In this document: piece after piece, positions 24,011 to 32,667 of the stretch
How the letters are laid out: each line of letters opens with the position of its first letter
How positions within the stretch are numbered: position 1 is the stretch's first letter
Source: Ferruginibacter sp.
GTDB lineage: Bacteria > Bacteroidota > Bacteroidia > Chitinophagales > Chitinophagaceae
Assembly (NCBI GenBank): GCA_025352695.1
Contig: JANXSK010000102.1
Span: forward strand, 1 to 41,480
Direction: 5' to 3'
DNA: 41,480 nt
The notes under the pieces: model-generated
Told to the model about the DNA's origin: nothing
The model's input: only the letters and a program-made list of their open reading frames with translations
Databases searched by the model: none
Program-made: the position numbers and the translations under genes

Positions 24011-24148
24011 TTATTATTTAACGGTTGTTCTTATATTGTTTTACCGCATTCCTGCATTGCTCTTTTAAAAGAAAACTACTAATTCCGCTTGGCTCTTTAA
24101 AATTCATTATACAAAACTATTCACTTCCATCACTTTACTTTGTTGCCT

Positions 24149-25060
24149 CTAAAACAATCCTTCGATAGATAAATATCTTTCGCCTGTATCGTAATTAAAA
24201 GTGAGCACTTTTGCACCTGCCGGAATTTCTGCTAATTTTTTTGCCACGGCTGCCAATGATGCGCCGGTTGAAATACCCGCCAAAATACCTTCTTCTTTTG
24301 CAAGCCGTTGGGTGTAGGTAAATGCCTCATCTTTACTTACCTGTATTACCCCATCTAAAATTTCTTTATTTAAAATAGAAGGTGCAAAACCAGCACCAAT
24401 ACCTTGAATGGGATGTGGTCCCGGAGCTCCGCCGCTTAGTACAGGAGACAACTCGGGCTCCACAGCAAATACTTTCAAATTAGGGAAATGTTGCTTTAAT
24501 ATTTCAGCTACACCCGTAATATGGCCGCCTGTACCCACGCCGGTAATATAATAATCTAATCCATCGGGAAAGTCGTTTAATATTTCGAGTGCGGTTGTTT
24601 TACGGTGTATTTCTGAATTGGCAGGATTATCAAACTGCTGGGGCATCCATGCGTTTGGTGTGGAAGCTGTTAACTCTGTTGCCTTTTCAATAGCACCTTT
24701 CATTCCCTTTTCTCTTGGGGTTAACACAAATTCTGCTCCATACAATGACATAAGCCTTCTGCGTTCAATACTCATACTTTCGGGCATTACCAATGTTATT
24801 TTGTATCCTTTTACTGCTGCTACCAATGCCAAACCTATACCAGTGTTACCACTCGTTGGTTCAATAATTACACTGTCTTTATTTAATAATCCCTTTTGTT
24901 CAGCATCTTCTATCATGGCCAATGCAATACGATCTTTAATACTTGCACCGGGATTTGTTTTTTCTAATTTAATCCATACCTCGTGCTGGCTGCCATACAT
25001 TTTACTAAGACGTACATGCGGTGTATTGCCAATTGTTGCTAAAATATTATCTGCTTTCAT
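24149..25060 (-). CDS. cysK: Cysteine synthase CysK
   Basis: 303 residues, fold type II PLP enzyme. K42 in NPGASIKDR forms the Schiff base, [11 protein letters not shown] (68-78) binds substrate, and [11 protein letters not shown] binds PLP phosphate. It makes cysteine from O-acetylserine and sulfide. The spacer to the upstream cysE contains dispersed repeat copy e. Confidence 0.93.
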   Translation of the reverse strand: MKADNILATIGNTPHVRLSKMYGSQHEVWIKLEKTNPGASIKDRIALAMIEDAEQKGLLNKDSVIIEPTSGNTGIGLALVAAVKGYKITLVMPESMSIERRRLMSLYGAEFVLTPREKGMKGAIEKATELTASTPNAWMPQQFDNPANSEIHRKTTALEILNDFPDGLDYYITGVGTGGHITGVAEILKQHFPNLKVFAVEPELSPVLSGGAPGPHPIQGIGAGFAPSILNKEILDGVIQVSKDEAFTYTQRLAKEEGILAGISTGASLAAVAKKLAEIPAGAKVLTFNYDTGERYLSIEGLF

Positions 25061-25152
25061 TGTTTTATTTTTTGTTTAGAGTTTTTTTAACTGGTTGATA
25101 TTATTTGTAATTTATTGTTGAATATGCTTCTAAAAAAGTTGCTATCTGCTTT

Positions 25153-25190
25153 ACAGTACAAGTGTGCGACGCAACAATGTTTAATAGTAG
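25153..25190 (-). repeat. Dispersed intergenic repeat, copy e
   Basis: On the minus strand it contains GTTGCGTCGCACACTTGTAC, preceded by CTACTATTAAACAT. This is the closest partner of copy c, but on the opposite strand. Confidence 0.6.
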
Positions 25191-25210
25191 CACACAGCCT
25201 GTTACAAAAA

Positions 25211-26044
25211 TTAAATCACAAAATTCAATACTTCTGGTAATGGATTTTTATCCCTGATGGTAATTTCACTTTTATGATATACTACAGAAAAAGAAAAAAC
25301 TGAATTGGTAAGCCAAACGTTACCGCCAATAACACTATCGCTGCCAATTACAGTATCACCACCTAATATAGTTGCACCGGAATATATAACGACATTGTCT
25401 TCAATAGTTGGATGTCGCTTACTTTCTGCACAATCTTTATTTACACTCAATGCCCCCAATGTTACTCCCTGGTAAATTTTTACATTGTCGCCAATAATGG
25501 TTGTTTCACCAATTACAATACCTGTTCCATGATCTATAAAAAACGACTTGCCGATTGTTGCACCGGGATGTATATCAATGCCTGTTTTACTGTGTGCATA
25601 TTCGGCAAAAACACGAGGCAGAATATGTACGCCTTGCAAAATTAACTGATGCGAAAAACGATATACGGCTGTTGCAAAAAAACCGGGATAAGCCATCAAC
25701 ACTTCTTCAATTGATTTAGCGGCAGGGTCAAATCGCAATACAGCGGAAGCATCATTTAGCAAGGTATCGTAAATAACAGGTACTTCTTCGAAAAACAAAT
25801 CTGTGATGGCTTGTGTTTTTTCCCCTTCTCCAATTACATCATATATCAATGCAGATAAATGACTTTTATAAGATTCAAATTCCTTTGACAACTCGTACTG
25901 CGACATCTTTTTCTGCTTCTGCGGAATGAACAAAAACTCAAAAAATCCATCAATAAATTCCTGCGCAAGTTCTTTATCAGGAAAAGCTGTAGTTGCCTGC
26001 TGATGCTGATTATAAAGATTTTGTATAAATGTTGCTGTACTCAT
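25211..26044 (-). CDS. cysE: Serine O-acetyltransferase CysE
   Basis: 277 residues. A helical N-terminal half is followed from about residue 165 by hexapeptide repeats (left-handed beta-helix). The active-site segment is HPGATIGKSFFIDHGTGIVI with the catalytic His, then IGETTIIGDNVKIYQGVTLG. It acetylates serine for CysK. The C-terminus ends in LNFVI, a Leu/Ile tail of the kind that docks into CysK in cysteine synthase complexes. The start lies right after a heptad array. Confidence 0.92.
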   Translation of the reverse strand: MSTATFIQNLYNQHQQATTAFPDKELAQEFIDGFFEFLFIPQKQKKMSQYELSKEFESYKSHLSALIYDVIGEGEKTQAITDLFFEEVPVIYDTLLNDASAVLRFDPAAKSIEEVLMAYPGFFATAVYRFSHQLILQGVHILPRVFAEYAHSKTGIDIHPGATIGKSFFIDHGTGIVIGETTIIGDNVKIYQGVTLGALSVNKDCAESKRHPTIEDNVVIYSGATILGGDTVIGSDSVIGGNVWLTNSVFSFSVVYHKSEITIRDKNPLPEVLNFVI

Positions 26045-26058
26045 TTTGCTTCTTTGTC

Positions 26059-26114
26059 TGTTGTTTTCTGTTTACGGTTTTTTATTTTCAGTTTAACGTT
26101 TTATGTTTTGTGTG
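26059..26114. repeat. Heptanucleotide array (NNNGTTT) before cysE
   Basis: Eight consecutive 7-base units in exact register, such as TCTGTTT and AACGTTT; six end in GTTT, one in ATTT, and the last is weaker. It fills the cysN-cysE spacer, ending 14 bases from the cysE start. Units differ in the first three bases, so the period is kept while the sequence drifts. Confidence 0.7.
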
Positions 26115-26150
26115 TATTTTTCTTTTAGCGTGCTACTTTTTGCTTTCAGC

Positions 26151-27392
26151 TTATTGTATCATACAGGCACCTACAGTTACATTGCTTGTTTCATCAATTA
26201 ATATGGCACCACCATTTACACGTAATTTTTTATACGAATCAAAAGGTATTGGTGTGGCGGTTTTAATTTTTACTTTTACTATATCATTTAGGCCTGCCTG
26301 CTCAGGTGCTAGTTCTTTTAATAAAGAGTTTACATCCAGCTTATATTCAATTTCTTTTACCACAGCTCTTGTTACACGGCTATTAATTTGTAACAAATAT
26401 TTGTTGCCTGCTATCAATGGTTTATTGCCCATCCAACACAATAAAACATCGAGTTCATTTTCTACAGAAGGCTGGTTATCTTTTTGTACAATTATGTCAC
26501 CACGACTGATATCGATATCATCACTTAAATGCAACACTACACTTTGGGGGGCAAAGGCTTCTGTTACTTGTTTACCTCCAATTTCAATGGCACTGATGGT
26601 ACTTTCTACACCAGCTGGTTGCACTGTAATTTTATCGCCAACTTTATAAATACCACTAACTACTTTTCCTGCATAGCCACGATAATCATGCAAGGCTTCT
26701 GTTTGGGGGCGAATAACGTATTGCACCGGAAACCTTGCATCCGTATAATTTATATCGTTGGCCACCTCCACGTTTTCTAAAATATGTAACAAAGATTCAC
26801 CTTGATACCAGTGAAAAACCGGAGATTTTTCAACTATATTATCACCGTTGATGGCACTGATTGGAATGTATTTTATATCTTTTAATCCTAGTGAAGTTGC
26901 TACAGCAGCATAATCAATTACAATATTATTATAAATATCTTCGGAATTATTTACCAGATCCATTTTGTTTATTGCTACTACTACATGTGGAATGTTAAGG
27001 AGCGATGCAATGATAGAATGCCGGCGGGTTTGCTCTACAACTCCGTTTCTTGCATCAACCAAAATAATTGCCAGATCGCTATTGGATGCTCCTGTTACCA
27101 TATTACGGGTATATTGTGTATGCCCTGGCGCATCCGCAATAATAAATTTACGTTTCGGCGTGCTGAAATATTTATACGCTACATCAATAGTAATACCTTG
27201 CTCCCTTTCGGCACGCAAACCATCCGTTAATAAAGCCAAATCAATCTCCCCATCTTCTTTGTTTTTACTTTGTTTTTCAATTGCTTCCAATTGGTCAATC
27301 ATGATAGACTTGCTATCGTACAGCAACCTTCCTATTAGCGTGCTTTTTCCATCATCTACACTTCCTGCTGTTATAAATCTTAGTATATCCAT
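26151..27392 (-). CDS. cysN: Sulfate adenylyltransferase subunit 1 CysN (GTPase)
   Basis: 413 residues, EF-Tu-like GTPase. P-loop GSVDDGKST (10-18), DAPGH G3 motif near 91 and NKMD G4 motif near 146, followed by two beta-barrel domains. With CysD it activates sulfate to APS. It lacks a fused CysC kinase domain, and no cysC gene is in the window, which agrees with direct reduction of APS by the CysH here. Confidence 0.93.
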   Translation of the reverse strand: MDILRFITAGSVDDGKSTLIGRLLYDSKSIMIDQLEAIEKQSKNKEDGEIDLALLTDGLRAEREQGITIDVAYKYFSTPKRKFIIADAPGHTQYTRNMVTGASNSDLAIILVDARNGVVEQTRRHSIIASLLNIPHVVVAINKMDLVNNSEDIYNNIVIDYAAVATSLGLKDIKYIPISAINGDNIVEKSPVFHWYQGESLLHILENVEVANDINYTDARFPVQYVIRPQTEALHDYRGYAGKVVSGIYKVGDKITVQPAGVESTISAIEIGGKQVTEAFAPQSVVLHLSDDIDISRGDIIVQKDNQPSVENELDVLLCWMGNKPLIAGNKYLLQINSRVTRAVVKEIEYKLDVNSLLKELAPEQAGLNDIVKVKIKTATPIPFDSYKKLRVNGGAILIDETSNVTVGACMIQ

Positions 27393-27393
27393 T

Positions 27394-27491
27394 ATTAGTT
27401 ATAAGTTATGAATGATCAGTTTTTTTAAAAACGTTGGTTTATTAGTTATGAGCGAAGTAATGGCTATGAGGAAACCCAACTCATAATTCAT
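27394..27491. repeat. Inverted heptanucleotide arrays in the cysD-cysN spacer
   Basis: Four units in register (for example ATTAGTT and ATAAGTT, 27394-27421), another pair starting at 27441 (ATTAGTT), and on the other side the inverse units AACTCAT and AATTCAT (27478-27491). They fill the space from cysD stop to cysN start. No gene lies between them. Confidence 0.65.
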
Positions 27492-27510
27492 CAGTCCTAA
27501 TTTATATTTT

Positions 27511-28419
27511 TTAAAAGTACCCATTCTTTTTCCTGTCTTCCATTGCAGCTTCACTTACCCTGTCATCTATTCTGGTTTCGCCTCTTTCGCTGGTTTTAGT
27601 TGCAATAATTTCCTTTATAATGTCATCGATATTGGCTGCAGTAGATTCTACAGCAGCCGTGCAAGTCATATCACCAACTGTTCTGTAGCGCACTTTTTTT
27701 ACTGCTACTTTATCAGTATCATCTACCTGAATAAATGCTGAAGTTGCCACCAATTGGCCTTGCCATTCAAGCACTTCCCTGTCATGTGCAAAATAAATAG
27801 AAGGCAATTCTATTTCATTTCTTTTGATGTAGTTCCAAATGTCTAACTCCGTCCAGTTACTAATAGGAAATACCCTTACATTTTCGCCTTTGTGAATACG
27901 GCCATTGTAAGTATTCCATAATTCTGGTCTTTGCAATTTAGGATCCCATTGCCCAAACTCATCCCTTACTGAAAATATCCTTTCTTTAGCTCTTGCTTTT
28001 TCTTCATCTCTTCTTGCACCACCAATACAGGCATCAAATTTAAACTCTTCAATTGTATCCAGCAAAGTATAAGTTTGCAGTGCATTACGGCTTGCAAATT
28101 TTCCTTTTTGTTCTGTTAAATTTTTTTCCTTAATAGTATCTGCTACGTTTCTCACAATCAATTTTTCACCAATAGTATTGGCCAGGGTATCTCTAAAATC
28201 CAGTGCTTCCTGAAAATTATGTCCTGTATCTATATGCAAGAGTGGGAAAGGAAATTTACCGGGCCTAAATGCTTTTAAAGCAAGATGCACCAATACGATG
28301 GAATCTTTACCGCCAGAAAACATCAACGCAGGCCTTTCAAACTGCCCTGCAACTTCTCTGAAGATATGGATGGATTCTGATTCTAACTGGTCTAAATAAT
28401 CTAATCTGTGTTGACTCAT
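27511..28419 (-). CDS. cysD: Sulfate adenylyltransferase subunit 2 CysD
   Basis: 302 residues. The PP-motif SGGKDS at 35-40 marks an ATP pyrophosphatase fold. GGARRDEEKARAKERIFS near 133 and the C-terminal RVSEAAMEDRKKNGYF are typical of CysD. It makes APS from ATP and sulfate, driven by GTP hydrolysis on CysN. Confidence 0.94.
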   Translation of the reverse strand: MSQHRLDYLDQLESESIHIFREVAGQFERPALMFSGGKDSIVLVHLALKAFRPGKFPFPLLHIDTGHNFQEALDFRDTLANTIGEKLIVRNVADTIKEKNLTEQKGKFASRNALQTYTLLDTIEEFKFDACIGGARRDEEKARAKERIFSVRDEFGQWDPKLQRPELWNTYNGRIHKGENVRVFPISNWTELDIWNYIKRNEIELPSIYFAHDREVLEWQGQLVATSAFIQVDDTDKVAVKKVRYRTVGDMTCTAAVESTAANIDDIIKEIIATKTSERGETRIDDRVSEAAMEDRKKNGYF

Positions 28420-28476
28420 AAATATTTTTTTAGCAGAAAACTCTTAAATTGTAAGCGTTAATTGCATGCTGTTTTA

Positions 28477-29214
28477 CTAATTATTTTTTGAAGTAGCTTC
28501 TTCATGAACATGCAAACCACATTCTTTTTTATCAGCATCTTCCCACCACCAACGGCCAGCCCTAAAATCTTCGCCAGGTTTAATGGCTCTTGTACAGGGT
28601 GCACAACCAATACTCACAAATCCTTTATCATGCAGGGAATTGTAAGGAACGTGGTACTGGTTAATATATTGTTTAATCTGTTCTGTTGTAAAATGTAAAA
28701 TTGGATGGTATTTAATAACCTGATTAGATTCATCCCATTCAATAATTGGCAGGTCATGTCTATCTGGTGAATGCTCTGCCCGTAAGCCTGTTATCCATAT
28801 AGCATTACCAGCCAACGCTCTTTTTAAAGGTTCTACTTTACGAATAAAGCAGCAATCTTTTCTGTTTTGTACAGACTCATAAAAGGAGTTGGGGCCACGC
28901 TCTGCAACAAGCACTTGTAAGGTACTTTGGTTGGGATAGTAGGCTTTTATTTTAGTATTGTATTTTTCATTGGTGCTATTCCAAACAGAATACGTTTCTG
29001 CAAACATGCGTCCGGTATCTAACGTAAATATTTTAACAGGCAATTGATTGCTCAGTATTTCATGCGTAATTACCTGATCTTCATAACTAAAGCTGGAAGA
29101 AAAAGTTACTTGATCAGGATACTCAGTAGTAAGCAATTTTAAAAATTCGGAGATGCTTAGTCCATTTAATTGATAGAGTAATTGAGCAACAGTATTATTT
29201 AGCGTTTGATTCAT
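28477..29214 (-). CDS. cysH: Phosphoadenylyl/adenylyl-sulfate reductase CysH, APS-type
   Basis: 245 residues. C121 and C122 (KDCCFIRK) and C204 and C207 (GCAPC) are the [4Fe-4S] ligands that mark APS-reducing enzymes, and C232 in KECGLH is the catalytic cysteine. It reduces APS to sulfite and AMP with thioredoxin. It is the first structural gene of the cys operon. Upstream are a 14-codon Cys-rich leader ORF, a good promoter and a palindrome at the likely transcription start, so cysteine-dependent control is likely. A site GCAGACTAT (29241-29249, minus strand) 27 bases upstream resembles half of the operator motif. Confidence 0.92.
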   Translation of the reverse strand: MNQTLNNTVAQLLYQLNGLSISEFLKLLTTEYPDQVTFSSSFSYEDQVITHEILSNQLPVKIFTLDTGRMFAETYSVWNSTNEKYNTKIKAYYPNQSTLQVLVAERGPNSFYESVQNRKDCCFIRKVEPLKRALAGNAIWITGLRAEHSPDRHDLPIIEWDESNQVIKYHPILHFTTEQIKQYINQYHVPYNSLHDKGFVSIGCAPCTRAIKPGEDFRAGRWWWEDADKKECGLHVHEEATSKNN

Positions 29215-29275
29215 GTTGATAAAAATAAATTAAGGATAAAATAGTCTGCAAAAAATTTAGCCTAAACCTAAGATC

Positions 29276-29320
29276 TTAACAACAACAAAGCTGGCCACGA
29301 CAACGATTGCATTTTTGCAT
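29276..29320 (-). CDS. Cysteine-rich leader peptide (candidate attenuator ORF)
   Basis: A 14-codon ATG-to-TAA frame encoding MQKCNRCRGQLCCC: five Cys, ending in three Cys codons directly before the stop. It lies about 46 bases after the expected transcription start of the promoter at 29373-29402 and 61 bases before cysH. This layout is like amino-acid leader peptides, where shortage of the charged tRNA stalls ribosomes at the codon run and changes expression downstream. Cysteine is the end product of the operon. No strong intrinsic terminator was found in the 61-base spacer (only a weak TTTA/TAAA stem before six Ts), so control may use Rho or translation coupling (inference). Confidence 0.7.
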   Translation of the reverse strand: MQKCNRCRGQLCCC

Positions 29321-29354
29321 AAAAGAGAAAGATAAGGTCATAATCTATTAATAA

Positions 29355-29373
29355 GTCTATTGAAATGATAGAC
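29355..29373. promoter_or_regulatory. Operator-like palindrome (site C) at the cysH promoter
   Basis: GTCTAT-N7-ATAGAC, a perfect 6-base inverted repeat with the same 7-base centre as sites A and B. It touches the -7 element and covers the expected transcription start, a typical repressor position. Confidence 0.6.
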
Positions 29374-29402
29374 AAATATACTTTACATAATTGGTTTACA
29401 AA
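29373..29402 (-). promoter_or_regulatory. Bacteroidota-type promoter of the cys operon
   Basis: On the minus strand, TTTG (29399-29402), 18 bases, then TATATTTG (29373-29380), an exact match to TTTG-N17-19-TAnnTTTG. It begins just past the hemJ stop and points to the leader ORF and cysH. Confidence 0.7.
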
Positions 29403-29420
29403 AATTTTTATTGATTGGCA

Positions 29421-29942
29421 CTATTTACGAATCGCTTTGTACATGCGGATACCAGCCAGTAATAGTGCTGTAAAAGCTATCAATCCAATGGTGCCCCAAA
29501 GCAGGCTTATACTTTGTTTTACCGTTACCAACATTACAATTGCGAATAGAAAAACAGTAGCTCCCTCATTCCAAATACGAAGGTGTTGTGAAGAAAAGGA
29601 AAAAATACCTTTTATTTGATCCTTATAAATTTTATGCAGGGTAAAATGATAAGCGTATAAGCCTGCAACCAAAGCAAGTTTTATCCAAAGCCAGGTAGGA
29701 ATATTTCCAAATAAATAGGCTGTCCAGCCACCCAAAATAATAGTGAGTATCGCTGATGGCCAGGTAATTCCCAGCCACAATCGTTTAATCATGATAGAAA
29801 ATTGGTTGGTAAGAATCCTTTTTTCCACTTCTTCCTTTTGCTGAGCTTCGGTATTATAAATAAACAATCTAACGATGTAGAACATTCCACTAAACCAGGT
29901 TACAATAAAAATAATGTGTAATGCTTTGATGTAGAAATACAT
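29421..29942 (-). CDS. hemJ: Protoporphyrinogen IX oxidase HemJ
   Basis: 173 residues, four or five membrane helices. The N-terminal ALHIIFIVTWFSGMFYIVRL (H9) and the WLWIKLALVAGLYAYH segment are signatures of HemJ (UPF0093/CopD-like). It oxidises protoporphyrinogen IX in the membrane before iron insertion by HemH. It is on the same strand as hemH, 215 bases downstream of it. No HemG or HemY is in the window. Confidence 0.88.
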   Translation of the reverse strand: MYFYIKALHIIFIVTWFSGMFYIVRLFIYNTEAQQKEEVEKRILTNQFSIMIKRLWLGITWPSAILTIILGGWTAYLFGNIPTWLWIKLALVAGLYAYHFTLHKIYKDQIKGIFSFSSQHLRIWNEGATVFLFAIVMLVTVKQSISLLWGTIGLIAFTALLLAGIRMYKAIRK

Positions 29943-30157
29943 AATTTATGTCTGAAGTGTGATTTTCCGATGAATGATTTCTTTCTATTTATTGGTATTT
30001 ACTTTTTATTCTATCTAATCCTTCTTACAAATCTATAATTTCTATTGCCAGAATTATTTAAAATTGGGTATTCCTTTTTTTCTTATTTATAAATTTTAAA
30101 AAATAACACATCCTAGAGGTAGTACAAATCAAATATCAAAAAATCTGCAATGGTATA

Positions 30158-31198
30158 TCAAAGTAACATCGCTATTGACCCCGCCGAGTATTCCTTCACC
30201 CAATTAGCCAATACATCCACCCATTGTGCATTTGTATTGAGGCAGGGAATCATTGTAAAAGTTTCGCCACCTGCACCCATAAATTCTTCCTTACCTCTTA
30301 CATCAATTTCTTCTAAAGTTTCCAGGCAATCGCTTACAAATGCGGGACAAAGAATTAATAAGTTTTTTATCCCTTCTTTAGGCAATTCCACCAATCGTAT
30401 GTCTGTAAAAGGTTGTAGCCAGCCTCTTCCCAACCGGGATTGAAAGGAGATACTGTATTTATCTGTTGGAATATTTAATTGCTCCATCACTAATCTTGTG
30501 GTAGTAAAAACCTGGTGCCGGTAACAATGCGCATGTGCAGGTGAAGCGACTTCGCAGCAATTTTCTACTTTTAAACAATGACAACCTGTAATATCACTTT
30601 TGCGAATATGCCTGCCAGGTATACCATGAAAACTGAATAAAATATGATCATGTTGTTTTTCAAGGTAAGGCCTTATATTTTCCGCCAACGCTTTTATATA
30701 ATTTGGTTCGTTATAAAATGGCTGTAGAAACTGTAATTTAAAAGGGTACTTATTTTGTTCGTAAATCGTTTTAGCAGATTCTACGGCTGTTTCAAAACTT
30801 GACATAGCATAATGCGGATAAAGCGGTATTGCCAGTACTTCTTCCAGATCTGGATTGTTTTTTTGCAACTCATCAAAAGCAGCTTTTGGTGTTGGATTAC
30901 CATACCGCATGGCAATTGCCACCGGTTCGTTTACCTTAAGTTGTAATGCTTTTTGCAATTGTTTTGTAAGCACTACTAATGGTGAACCCTCTTTAGTCCA
31001 GATTGTTTTGTAAGCCTCCGCCGACTTTGGCGCCCTGAAAGGAACAATGACACCATGAATTAAAAATGCACGAAGTAAATAAGGTACATCTATCACTTTT
31101 TCGTCCATCAAAAACTCTTTTAGGTAACGCCTCACATCTTTTACATCTGTAGAATCTGGAGAACCAAGATTCATTAGTACTATTGCTTTTTTTGCCAT
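30158..31198 (-). CDS. hemH: Ferrochelatase HemH
   Basis: 346 residues. LMNLGSPDSTDVKDVRRYLKEF at the start, FSFHGIPGRH with the catalytic His near 190, and a QSRLGRGWLQP segment. It inserts iron into protoporphyrin IX. A CHC...CC...C cluster around 203-224 might hold a metal or Fe-S centre. The ATG at 31198 is chosen because MAKKAIVLMNLG fits the family. A TACATTTG box lies at 31215-31222 on this strand, giving a short leader. It is divergent from hemA. Confidence 0.92.
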   Translation of the reverse strand: MAKKAIVLMNLGSPDSTDVKDVRRYLKEFLMDEKVIDVPYLLRAFLIHGVIVPFRAPKSAEAYKTIWTKEGSPLVVLTKQLQKALQLKVNEPVAIAMRYGNPTPKAAFDELQKNNPDLEEVLAIPLYPHYAMSSFETAVESAKTIYEQNKYPFKLQFLQPFYNEPNYIKALAENIRPYLEKQHDHILFSFHGIPGRHIRKSDITGCHCLKVENCCEVASPAHAHCYRHQVFTTTRLVMEQLNIPTDKYSISFQSRLGRGWLQPFTDIRLVELPKEGIKNLLILCPAFVSDCLETLEEIDVRGKEEFMGAGGETFTMIPCLNTNAQWVDVLANWVKEYSAGSIAMLL

Positions 31199-31311
31199 AC
31201 CAATATTTAATTTGCAAATGTAACCACTCAACATGCTAAATGTTCATGCAGTAGCTAGATTGTTACTTTAATAATTAAAAAAATTAATGTATTTACAGAT
31301 CATTTTTATTT

Positions 31312-31325
31312 ATGATGATAATCAT
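31312..31325. promoter_or_regulatory. Palindrome between hemH and hemA (FNR- or Fur-like)
   Basis: ATGAT-GATA-ATCAT, a perfect inverted repeat with the TGAT-N4-ATCA core seen also at 16717. The surrounding bases also match a Fur box at about 14 of 19 positions. Either oxygen/redox or iron control of haem genes is possible. Confidence 0.45.
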
Positions 31326-31360
31326 TTAGCAAAATGACAATGCAATGACAAAGAAATTAG

Positions 31361-31388
31361 TTTACAAGAATTACCGTGACTAATTTTG
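31361..31388 (+). promoter_or_regulatory. Candidate hemA promoter
   Basis: TTTA (31361-31364), 16 bases, then TAATTTTG (31381-31388), close to the Bacteroidota promoter pattern, ending 28 bases before the hemA ATG. Confidence 0.4.
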
Positions 31389-31416
31389 TAATCAATAAAA
31401 TACAATTAATAACAGG

Positions 31417-32652
31417 ATGCCGGAACAGCAACATACAGATATCTCAACTTTTTTTATAGCGGGCATTAATTACAAGAAAACAGATGCAACAATAAGGGGG
31501 CAATATGTAATCAATCACGAACAATACGCCACCATCCTTTCCTTAGCTCCACAATTTGGTATTAACGAATTATTTGTCTTGTCTACCTGTAATCGTACAG
31601 AAATTTATGGGTTTGCTGATAATGCAGAAAGTCTTTGCCAATTATTGTGTACCCAAACTCAAGGTTCGCTTGATAATTTTCTTGGAATGTCGTACGTAAA
31701 AAATGGCAGGCAAGCCATTGAGCATCTTTTTGAAGTAGCCGCAGGATTAGATTCTCAAATACTGGGTGACTATGAAATAATCGGGCAAATAAAACAAGCT
31801 TTTAAATTTTCAAAACAACATAATTTTATTGGTACTTACCTGGAAAGATTGGTTAATGGTGTTTTACAATCATCTAAAACAATTAAAAATACTACTAAAT
31901 TAAGTGGTGGAACAGTTTCTGTTTCATTTGCCGCCATACAATATATAAAAAAGCATGTTACTAACCTTTCTGATAAAAAAATATTGCTTTTAGGAACAGG
32001 TAAAATAGGTAGTAATACCTGTAAAAATCTGGTAGATTATCTGGGAACAAAAAATATTACCCTTATTAACCGTACCGAAACTAAAGCCGCAGAACTAGCC
32101 ACAGAGCTAGGTTTACAATATGCATCGCTGGAAGATTTAGGAAAACACGTTGCTGGAGCTGCCATTATTTTGGTTGCTACCAACGCTTCAGAACCTGTTA
32201 TTCTTATACAACATTTAATTAATGGCACAGATAAATTAATCATTGATCTTTCTATTCCATATAATGTAGAAGTAGCTGCACAAAATTTGCCAAATATTAC
32301 ACTTATAAATGTTGACGAACTATCTAAAATAAAAGATGCCACATTGCAGAATAGAGTGGCGGAAGTTCCCAAAGCAAAAAAAATCATTGAAGCGCATATA
32401 AATGAATTTTTAAGCTGGCACCAAATGAGAAAAAATGTTCCTGTATTAAAAGCAGTAAAAGTTAAACTGGAACAAATGAACACCTGTCATTTATTTGTCA
32501 ATACTTCCTGCACTACAACTTCCCCAACGCTTTTCGATAATTATACTGAGGAAAAAATACAGAAAGTAATTAACGGCATGGCACTTAAAATGCGCAGCCA
32601 AAACCAACGTGGCTGTCATTATATTGAAGCCATTAATGAGTATATTGCCTAG
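31417..32652 (+). CDS. hemA: Glutamyl-tRNA reductase HemA
   Basis: 411 residues. STCNRTEIYG with catalytic C58, GLDSQILGDYEIIGQIKQAF, and the NADPH motif LLGTGKIG near 191. It reduces glutamyl-tRNA to glutamate-1-semialdehyde, the first step of the C5 pathway. First gene of the plus-strand hem run; hemC follows after 15 bases. Confidence 0.94.
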   Translation: MPEQQHTDISTFFIAGINYKKTDATIRGQYVINHEQYATILSLAPQFGINELFVLSTCNRTEIYGFADNAESLCQLLCTQTQGSLDNFLGMSYVKNGRQAIEHLFEVAAGLDSQILGDYEIIGQIKQAFKFSKQHNFIGTYLERLVNGVLQSSKTIKNTTKLSGGTVSVSFAAIQYIKKHVTNLSDKKILLLGTGKIGSNTCKNLVDYLGTKNITLINRTETKAAELATELGLQYASLEDLGKHVAGAAIILVATNASEPVILIQHLINGTDKLIIDLSIPYNVEVAAQNLPNITLINVDELSKIKDATLQNRVAEVPKAKKIIEAHINEFLSWHQMRKNVPVLKAVKVKLEQMNTCHLFVNTSCTTTSPTLFDNYTEEKIQKVINGMALKMRSQNQRGCHYIEAINEYIA

Positions 32653-32667
32653 TGCAAATTAATTTAC

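Noticed and set aside
29215..29275. Intrinsic terminator or SAM-type riboswitch between the Cys leader ORF and cysH
   Set aside because: Only a four-pair A-T stem precedes the T-run and no conserved riboswitch core was recognised, so no terminator or riboswitch is claimed.
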